From positions 1-19,672 of the forward strand of contig DOQR01000003.1 of assembly GCA_003514385.1 (NCBI GenBank): a stretch of DNA of 19,672 bases, written 5' to 3'. Position 1 is the first letter of the stretch. The number at the start of each line of letters is the position of its first letter. Positions 14,748 to 19,672 of the stretch are shown here, in pieces. The DNA is from Oscillospiraceae bacterium. GTDB taxonomy: Bacteria; Bacillota; Clostridia; Oscillospirales; Acutalibacteraceae. The position numbers and the translations under genes are program-made. Under the pieces are notes generated by a model. That model was not told the DNA's origin. It was given only the letters and a program-made list of their open reading frames with translations, and ran no database searches.

Positions 14748-14791
14748 GCTGTTATGAAACCGACAAAATCATCTGAAAGTGGCGGGATAAT

Positions 14792-15370
14792 ATGAACACA
14801 AAAAATAACCAGCGCACGAGACTTTCAAAAATATTGCTCAAAAACGCGCTGATGGATCTTCTGGGCGAGAAAGGCTCGGTAACAAAAATATCAGTAAGAG
14901 AGCTGTGCGAGCGCGCCGACCTCAACCGCTCGACCTTTTATGCGCACTACTCCGAGCCGAAAGAGCTGCTCGAAGAGGTCGAAAACGAGCTGCTCGACGC
15001 GACCCAGGATCACTTAAAGAAAATAGGCGCGGAAAACGACCTCGGCGCGCACAGATATCTGCTTTCATTTCTAATGTATATCAAAGAAAACGACAAGCCG
15101 TTCCGCACGCTGCTTGTCGACTCGGTTGACCCCGCATTCCGTTCAAAATTCATGCAGCAGTCGATAATTCAGTTTATTGAGAACCTGAACATCGTTTTTC
15201 CGAAGGAGCAGGAGCAATATATCTACTCATATATTCTCAACGGCAGCACGGGCGTTATTATCCAATGGATACGCTCGGACTACTGCATTGACGAAAATGA
15301 GCTTGTTGATCTGCTGTTTTCGATAAATCAGAGCGCGCTTGTCAATCTCGACATAAAGCCGCGCATATAG
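14792..15370 (+). CDS. TetR/AcrR-family transcriptional regulator
   Basis: 192 residues. The N-terminal TetR DNA-binding domain is clear: SKILLKNALMDLLGEKG, then the helix-turn-helix ISVRELCERADLNRSTFYAHY (about 34–54) followed by SEPKELLEEVE. The C-terminal ligand domain (about 80–190) with DKPFRTLLVDSVDPAF and YILNGSTGVIIQWI looks like the DhaS-like TetR_C class. It is divergent from the symporter–rhamnosidase operon, and the palindrome at 14721–14747 lies between them, so it probably represses or otherwise controls that operon and itself. The inducer is unknown; a rhamnoside or its product is a reasonable guess. The ribosome site (GGCGGG before ATG 14792) is weak, in keeping with low expression. 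Confidence 0.9.
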   Translation: MNTKNNQRTRLSKILLKNALMDLLGEKGSVTKISVRELCERADLNRSTFYAHYSEPKELLEEVENELLDATQDHLKKIGAENDLGAHRYLLSFLMYIKENDKPFRTLLVDSVDPAFRSKFMQQSIIQFIENLNIVFPKEQEQYIYSYILNGSTGVIIQWIRSDYCIDENELVDLLFSINQSALVNLDIKPRI

Positions 15371-15399
15371 TTGAAAGCCTACCAAGCAAGTGGTATAAT
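15371..15399 (+). promoter_or_regulatory. Promoter of the HD-domain gene
   Basis: TTGAAA (15371–15376), 17-nt spacer and TATAAT (15394–15399) with a TG extension at 15391–15392. It begins directly after the stop codon of the TetR gene. Confidence 0.85.
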
Positions 15400-15446
15400 T
15401 GTGAAAACTCGCGCAATAATGCGCAAAATGCAAGGAGACGACAAAA

Positions 15447-16040
15447 ATGAGAGAGAGCAAAATCACGAGGGACGAAGCGTTTGAGCTTCTGAAAAAATAC
15501 AACAAAGACCCGTTTCACATTCGCCACGCGCTGACCGTCGAGGGCGTTATGCGCTGGTACGCGAAGGAGCTCGGCTATGCGGACGAGGAGGAATATTGGG
15601 GCATAGTCGGTCTGCTGCATGACATCGACTTCGAGCTCTATCCGGAGGAGCACTGCAAGAAAGCTCCAGAGCTGCTCAAGGCGGGCGGAGTCGGCGACGA
15701 CATGATATATTCAATTTGCTCCCACGGCTACGGCATCTGCGTCGATGTCGAGCCTGTTCATGAGATGGAAAAAGTGCTCTTCGCGGCGGACGAGCTGACA
15801 GGGCTTATCTGGTCGGCGGCGCTGATGCGCCCGTCCAAGAGCGTGATGGACATGGAGGTTTCGAGCCTCAAAAAGAAGTTCAAAGACAAAAAATTCGCCG
15901 CGGGCTGCTCGCGCGACGTTATCCGCACGGGTGCGGAGAGGCTCGGCTGGGAGCTTGAAAAGCTCTTCGAGCAGACGATACTCGCCATGCGCTCATGCGA
16001 GAGCGATGTCAACAGCTTTATGGGGACTTACCAGGCATAA
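15447..16040 (+). CDS. HD-domain metal-dependent hydrolase
   Basis: 197 residues. Metal-binding residues of the HD superfamily are visible: H27 in FHIRHALTVEG, H57–D58 in GLLHDIDFE, and D114 in FAADELTGL, with H68 and H92 nearby. HD proteins of this small stand-alone type act as phosphohydrolases or nucleotidases in the cytoplasm; the substrate is not known. The C-terminal third (SLKKKFKDKKFAAGCSRDVIRTGAERLGWELEKLFEQT) is helical and typical of the group. ATG 15447 follows AAGGAG. It has its own promoter and terminator, so it is a single-gene unit. Confidence 0.9.
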   Translation: MRESKITRDEAFELLKKYNKDPFHIRHALTVEGVMRWYAKELGYADEEEYWGIVGLLHDIDFELYPEEHCKKAPELLKAGGVGDDMIYSICSHGYGICVDVEPVHEMEKVLFAADELTGLIWSAALMRPSKSVMDMEVSSLKKKFKDKKFAAGCSRDVIRTGAERLGWELEKLFEQTILAMRSCESDVNSFMGTYQA

Positions 16041-16047
16041 AATGAGC

Positions 16048-16086
16048 AAAAGACTGCCGCAGAATAAATCTGCGACAGTCTTTTTT
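16048..16086. terminator. Bidirectional terminator between HD gene and large lipoprotein gene
   Basis: AAAAGACTG (16048–16056) and CGCAG (16058–16062) pair with CTGCG (16070–16074) and CAGTCTTTT (16076–16084), with a one-base internal mismatch. TTTTTT follows on the plus strand and TTTT on the minus strand. Confidence 0.92.
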
Positions 16087-16101
16087 ATTTGCGTTTTATA
16101 T

Positions 16102-18255
16102 TCAGTCCAGTGCGGGCTCGGGGGTAACCGGTGCTTCCGTCGCCGGCTCGATCACGGGATCTACCGGCTCCGACGGGATCGGATTTATCGGTTCGTCGGA
16201 CGGTTTCTCTGTCGGTTTCTCCGTGGGCTTTTCCGTAGGCTTCTCCGTGGGCTTTTCCGTAGGCTTCTCCGTTTGCCTCTCGGTAGGCTTTTCGGTGGGC
16301 TTCTCTGTCGGCTCGACTACAGATACATTTATGAGCATCTTTCCGCTCGCCGTTTCCCCGTCGGAGTCTGTAACAGTGACTTCCACGGTGTACATTCCGC
16401 CGGTTTTCGGGGTATATGACATACTCTTTTCCGATTTTTCCGCCACGAGCGCGCCGTTTAAAAATATCTTTATTTTATAAGAAGTATATTTTCCCGTTCC
16501 GCCGGAGACGAGCGCCGACGCGTGTATCTGCGGCGCGGCAGTGCCGTTGTTCGACACCTGCGCCGCCGCAACGGCCGCGAGGGTCGGATTCTTGACCGTC
16601 ACGGTGCATGAAGCGGTCTTGTTTCCGTCCTCGGTCTTTACGGTTATCACGGCAGTACCCTTCGCTTTTGCTGTGACGCGCCCGGAGCTTGAGACAGACG
16701 CTACACTGCTATTGCTGCTCGACCATGTGACTTTCCGATTCGCCGCATTGCGCGGAGCGACTGTCGCCCGGAGCTGCCTCGAATCGCCGACCGTCAGGCT
16801 GAGCGAGGACGAGTTCAGGGTAACTCCCGTGACATGGTCGATATATACCGTCACCTTGCAGACCGCCACGCGGTTGCCGTCCTTTGTGGTAACTCTGATA
16901 TTTGTCGTGCCCTCTTTTTTCGCCGCTACTATGCCGCCCGCGACCTCCGCTATCGACGGATCGTCGCTCGACCAGGTGTAGTCCTTGTCATATGCGTCGG
17001 CGGGAATAACAGTAGCGGTGAGCACTTTAGTCTGACCGACTCTGAGTTTGGCTTCCGTTGCGCTGAGCTTGACGCCCGTCACGCTCTGGTATTTTTTCTT
17101 GCTGTAAAATGTCCTTGTGCCGTTCTTGTTCTTTATCGTCAGAACACCGTTGCTGACGGATATTCCGTAGCTGTCCCAGTCGCTCTTTCTGTCCGCATAT
17201 CCGCCGCCGGTCGATGACTTCGTATAGGTGCTGAGAGTTGCGATGTCGAAATTCGTCGCCTTTATGCCGAAGCGATCGCCCGTCTCGTCGCCGCCCTTCT
17301 GCGCGGTGTATATTTCAATTGTGGAATCGGGATTGTTGAACAGATACCACACTCCGCGCGCCTCTCTGTAGCAGGTGCCGGTGTATCTGTCCTTCGTACC
17401 GGGAGCTTTTACGAATTTCTTATTATTGATATAAAAGCAGTTGCTGCCGAGGATTATTTTATTCGCGCTCAGCGAGCTTTCCCACGAGGCGAACGGCACG
17501 GAAATTGAGTTGCCCCAGCTGCCGCCCGAGGACGAAAGCGACTTTGAGGGATAAAGAGTATACGCCGCGACGCTCCCCGAAGACGAGGGCAGCGAGAAAT
17601 TATACGAGCGCAGATTCATCCCGCTCGCAGAGTTCGACACATCGACAAATATATCGGAATATCCGTCGAGATACCATCTGCCTGAATATTTCGCCGCGGT
17701 CTGCGAATACACCTGAGCAGACGCGTCCGCCGCGGGCTGATTTTCGGACCCGCTCTCGGTTTTTCCCGTCGCTTTCCATTTCGCAGTGAGGTTCAAATCG
17801 TCGTTTATGGGCGTTGAGAAATCGAACTCGGTGTCGCCGTTGAACCAGCCCTCGAATTTATATCCCTCGCGCTCTGGAGTCGGCGGCGCAAACGCCGCTT
17901 CGCCGCGCTTTATCTCGATTATCTCGTTCTCCCTGCCGTCGCCGTAGCAGAGCACGAGCAGGACTATATCCGTGCCCTCGTCAATGCTATAGGACGCGAC
18001 AAGGGTGATATCCCCCGTTATCGCGGTGTTGAAATCGAACGCCGCGCCGTTATACTGCCACTCGATGAAAGTGAAGCCCTCTTTGTGCGGATCCCACGGC
18101 TTTTTGGCGCTCTCGCCGTCGAGAATATGCTGGGTCTTTATCTGCGTTCCGCCCGAGCTGTCGAATGTCACCGTGTGGACTGAATTTTTGGAGCAGGCGG
18201 CAAAAACCGCGAGCGCCGTCAACAGGACTAATAAAACTGCCGTTACCCTCTTCAT
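16102..18255 (-). CDS. Multidomain surface lipoprotein with InlB-like and Big_2 domains
   Basis: 717 residues. The start is ATG 18255 (MKRVTAVLLVLL…), preceded by AAAAGGGG; the open frame further upstream is not coding. The lipobox AVFAAC predicts lipidation at C21. Domains in order: two Listeria–Bacteroides (InlB B-type) repeats, about 28–90 and 95–165, each with GxxFxxW and a final sheet; an unrecognised domain of about 220 residues (SGRWYLDGYSDIFVDV to GTRTFYSKK) that recalls small lipocalin-like or DUF domains; two Big_2 domains (VTGVKLS… and VTGVTLN…, each with TWSSxxxS and CxVTV); an Ig/PKD-like domain; and a tail of nine PTEK-type tetrapeptides plus a Pro/Glu-rich end. There is no LPXTG motif, so anchoring is by lipid. 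Likely role: adhesion or cell-wall-associated binding, inferred only from architecture. Confidence 0.9.
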   Translation of the reverse strand: MKRVTAVLLVLLTALAVFAACSKNSVHTVTFDSSGGTQIKTQHILDGESAKKPWDPHKEGFTFIEWQYNGAAFDFNTAITGDITLVASYSIDEGTDIVLLVLCYGDGRENEIIEIKRGEAAFAPPTPEREGYKFEGWFNGDTEFDFSTPINDDLNLTAKWKATGKTESGSENQPAADASAQVYSQTAAKYSGRWYLDGYSDIFVDVSNSASGMNLRSYNFSLPSSSGSVAAYTLYPSKSLSSSGGSWGNSISVPFASWESSLSANKIILGSNCFYINNKKFVKAPGTKDRYTGTCYREARGVWYLFNNPDSTIEIYTAQKGGDETGDRFGIKATNFDIATLSTYTKSSTGGGYADRKSDWDSYGISVSNGVLTIKNKNGTRTFYSKKKYQSVTGVKLSATEAKLRVGQTKVLTATVIPADAYDKDYTWSSDDPSIAEVAGGIVAAKKEGTTNIRVTTKDGNRVAVCKVTVYIDHVTGVTLNSSSLSLTVGDSRQLRATVAPRNAANRKVTWSSSNSSVASVSSSGRVTAKAKGTAVITVKTEDGNKTASCTVTVKNPTLAAVAAAQVSNNGTAAPQIHASALVSGGTGKYTSYKIKIFLNGALVAEKSEKSMSYTPKTGGMYTVEVTVTDSDGETASGKMLINVSVVEPTEKPTEKPTERQTEKPTEKPTEKPTEKPTEKPTEKPSDEPINPIPSEPVDPVIEPATEAPVTPEPALD
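16201..16314 (-). repeat. 12-bp tandem repeats coding PTEK in the lipoprotein tail
   Basis: Nine 12-bp units code for PTEK (one PTER, one QTEK). Units 16223–16246 and 16247–16270 are a perfect 24-bp duplication, showing expansion as pairs. The copy number may vary between strains. Confidence 0.9.
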
Positions 18256-18378
18256 TGCGATCCCCTTTTCGCTTCGTAATAAGTATCGGTCTGACATAAA
18301 TATATGCCAAAGGTATTTCAAAATAATTCTACTGCAAAATAAATTATTTTTAATCGCTTTTGAGAATTATACAGTCTC

Positions 18379-18398
18379 TATGAAAAATATTTTTCATA
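18379..18398. promoter_or_regulatory. Perfect 20-bp palindrome upstream of the lipoprotein gene
   Basis: TATGAAAAATATTTTTCATA is self-complementary over 20 bp. It lies about 125 nt upstream of the large lipoprotein gene, in an AT-rich stretch, between that gene and the terminator of the oxidoreductase gene. It may be an operator; no regulator is assigned. I could not pick a firm promoter for the lipoprotein gene between 18256 and 18378. Confidence 0.4.
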
Positions 18399-18435
18399 TA
18401 CTGATTTTTGTTCAAAAATAAAACAGCTATTCATA

Positions 18436-18471
18436 AAAGAGCAACCCCCGGCGAAGAAAAACACCGGGGGC
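18436..18471 (-). terminator. Terminator of the oxidoreductase gene
   Basis: CCCCCGG (18445–18451) and CCGGGGG (18464–18470) form a 7-bp GC stem. On the minus strand it is followed by TTGCTCTTTT. Confidence 0.85.
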
Positions 18472-18489
18472 TTGGAATTTTGAGTTGTA

Positions 18490-19065
18490 TCAGAGCTCGC
18501 GCTCTATCTTCTCCTGCGCCGCTTTCAGTATCGCAGCCGGATCATTGCCGAGGATATCGAGCCCCTCGGCACTGAAAAAGCTGAAATTCTCAATACCGAA
18601 GAACGACTTCGTGACCGTCTTGATATATTCAAAGCCGAAGTCCGTGTCGCCGATATATCCGCCCGAAGTGGTGATATAAATCAACTTTTTCGCCCTGCAA
18701 TAGCTTATCGGGACGCCGTCGCTGCCGTAGAGAAAGGTCAGCCCGCCAACGCACAGGGATTCGACATAGATTTTTAAAAACGCCGGGAAACTGTAGTCCC
18801 AGAACGGAGCGGCGATAACGACAGTGTCGCAGACGGCGAACTGCTTCGCGCAGTCATAGACCGGGTCGGAAAAGTCGTTCTTTTCCGCGCTTTCGGCGCG
18901 CTTCGCGAGTCCCGCCGCGTCGAGCGGCTTCAAATTCGCGTCGGCAAGGCGTATCTCTTCAATATCGCCGTCAAGGCGGCTGAGTGCGGTTTTGGCGAGC
19001 GCCAAAGTGCGCGATTCGTTCTCACCGCGCACGCACGAATTGACGAAAAGTATTTTCTCTTTCAT
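18490..19065 (-). CDS. Flavodoxin-fold NAD(P)H oxidoreductase (quinone/azo type)
   Basis: 191 residues, usual for AzoR/NQO-like FMN enzymes. Seen: KILFVNSCVRGENESRTLAL (first strand and the FMN-phosphate loop), CDTVVIAAPFWDYSFPAFLKIYVE (matching the family's P-M-W/x-N-F-x-x-P-A-x-L-K motif), and YITTSGGYIGDT (the GG segment of the flavin site). It would reduce quinones, azo compounds or similar acceptors with two electrons in the cytoplasm. The start is ATG 19065, because AGGAGG lies just before it and inside the longer open frame. The gene begins 14 nt after the end of the GH78-type gene and is probably co-transcribed with it. A role on aglycones freed by the rhamnosidase is speculative. Confidence 0.92.
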   Translation of the reverse strand: MKEKILFVNSCVRGENESRTLALAKTALSRLDGDIEEIRLADANLKPLDAAGLAKRAESAEKNDFSDPVYDCAKQFAVCDTVVIAAPFWDYSFPAFLKIYVESLCVGGLTFLYGSDGVPISYCRAKKLIYITTSGGYIGDTDFGFEYIKTVTKSFFGIENFSFFSAEGLDILGNDPAAILKAAQEKIEREL

Positions 19066-19079
19066 TTTTCCTCCTGTTT

Positions 19080-19672
19080 TCACTCTCTGATTATTTCAAA
19101 ATTCCCGCTGTGAAGCTCTTCGATGCTGCCGCGCTCGTCTGCGAACGAGTAGCCATCGGGCAGTCTTATGCGCCCGTGAACTCCGCTGTCCGCGGAGATA
19201 TCGAGCGCTATGCCCTCGAGCGTTCTGCGCCACTTGACACTCACCTTGCCGCCGACAGTCTCATACGAAGCCTCGGCGCTGTCGAGCTTTTCAATAAACA
19301 CGGGCGATATCTCAACCTCCGACGGGTCGGCAAGGAAAAGATTGACGCGGATGCCGCCGATATATTCAATGAACCACGCGGAAATATCGCCGAACATATG
19401 ATGATTGAGCGAATTGGGTCTGTCCTCCTCGCGCAGAAAATCCTCGGGCAGAGCCGTAAGCCCGCGCTCAACGAAGTTGCCGTAGGACGGATAGTCCGGG
19501 CGGGTTATCATTTTAAAAGCCAGGTCGGCTTCGCCGAAATCGGAGAGCACCCTGAACAGCACGCGCATGCCGAGTATGCCTGCGTCGACATGGTCATCGC
19601 GCCGTTTGATTATCTCAAGAAGGCGTTTGAACGCCTCGGGCTTTGCTTATGTGCGATAAAGAAGTAATAGAA
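19080..19672 (-). CDS. C-terminal part of a second GH78-type rhamnosidase, partial, apparent frameshift
   Basis: The open frame from 19646 down to 19080 codes for the end of a GH78-like enzyme: KRRDDHVDAGILGMRVLF, the barrel helices DLAFKMITRPDYPSYGNFV, NSLNHHMFGDISAWFIEYIGGI (the counterpart of [21 protein letters not shown] in the rhamnosidase at 10390), and a C-terminal beta domain with VSVKWRRTL and GRIRLPDGYSF. A TAA stands in this frame at 19649–19647. The sequence before it reads FYYFFIAH in another frame, and the coding pattern resumes with AKPEAFKRLLEII directly after the stop. One lost base near 19644–19651 would explain this, unless the gene is genuinely truncated. The 5' part lies outside the window. 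It is followed at 14 nt by the oxidoreductase gene. The first in-frame ATG (19568) is internal to the fold, so it is not the true start. Confidence 0.75.

Noticed and set aside
14755..14772. Catabolite-repression (cre-like) site TGAAACCGACAAAATCA
   Set aside because: The right half does not fit the cre consensus; the palindrome next to it explains the region better.
16201..16314. CRISPR-like tandem repeats
   Set aside because: The 12-bp units are contiguous without spacers, in frame, and code for PTEK in a lipoprotein tail.
18256..18321. Longer N terminus of the large lipoprotein
   Set aside because: A clean lipoprotein signal begins at ATG 18255 with a ribosome site before it; the 22 extra residues would disrupt the signal peptide.

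Overview
The window looks like chromosomal DNA of an anaerobic, GC-rich gut Clostridia species (Oscillospiraceae/Ruminococcaceae-like). The reasons are strong AGGAGG-type ribosome sites, Firmicutes-type sigma-70 promoters and hairpin–T-tract terminators, Big_2 and Listeria–Bacteroides repeat surface proteins, GH78 rhamnosidases, a GPH symporter and a large serine recombinase typical of gut integrative elements. This taxonomic call is inference from gene content.

Layout. (1) 1–about 1380: the right-hand end of an integrative element, ending in the C-terminal part of a large serine recombinase whose codon use (many CGG arginines) differs from the neighbouring chromosome. (2) 1434–4694: a frameshifted maltose/galactoside O-acetyltransferase on the minus strand, then a plus-strand pair (coiled-coil membrane protein with a signal-peptidase-like but catalytically degenerate segment, and a hexapeptide-repeat acyltransferase), then a YbaK/ProX-type aminoacyl-tRNA deacylase. 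(3) 4742–5070: tRNA-Ala(CGC) with a perfect promoter and terminator, followed by an odd structured element made of an inverted copy of the tRNA T-arm, three hairpins, and a second copy of the tRNA 3' end plus terminator. (4) 5086–8790: a two-component system (OmpR-type regulator and histidine kinase) and a separately transcribed secreted/anchored protein with four PepSY domains. The kinase sensor region itself contains PepSY-like sequence, and the promoters of the regulator gene and of the PepSY gene share a direct repeat with 11-bp period, suggesting a closed sensing circuit. (5) 8813–9430: a flavin-reductase-like flavoprotein. (6) 9493–15370: a rhamnoside-use locus, with an operon of GPH symporter, GH78 alpha-L-rhamnosidase and a lipoprotein, transcribed divergently from a TetR-family regulator. 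A palindrome overlaps the -35 box of the operon promoter, and the operon appears to have a structured leader of about 300 nt. (7) 15371–16086: an HD-domain protein with its own promoter and terminator. (8) 16102–18255: a large lipoprotein with two InlB-like repeats, two Big_2 domains and a PTEK-repeat tail. (9) 18490–19672: a flavodoxin-fold NAD(P)H oxidoreductase and the C-terminal part of a second GH78-type enzyme, apparently with a frameshift near the window edge.

The rhamnosidases, symporter and TetR regulator fit import and intracellular cleavage of rhamnosides (plant glycosides). The two flavoproteins could act on redox-active aglycones, but that link is speculative. The most original observations are the PepSY sensor/target circuit with its shared operator and the cloverleaf-like element behind the tRNA gene.
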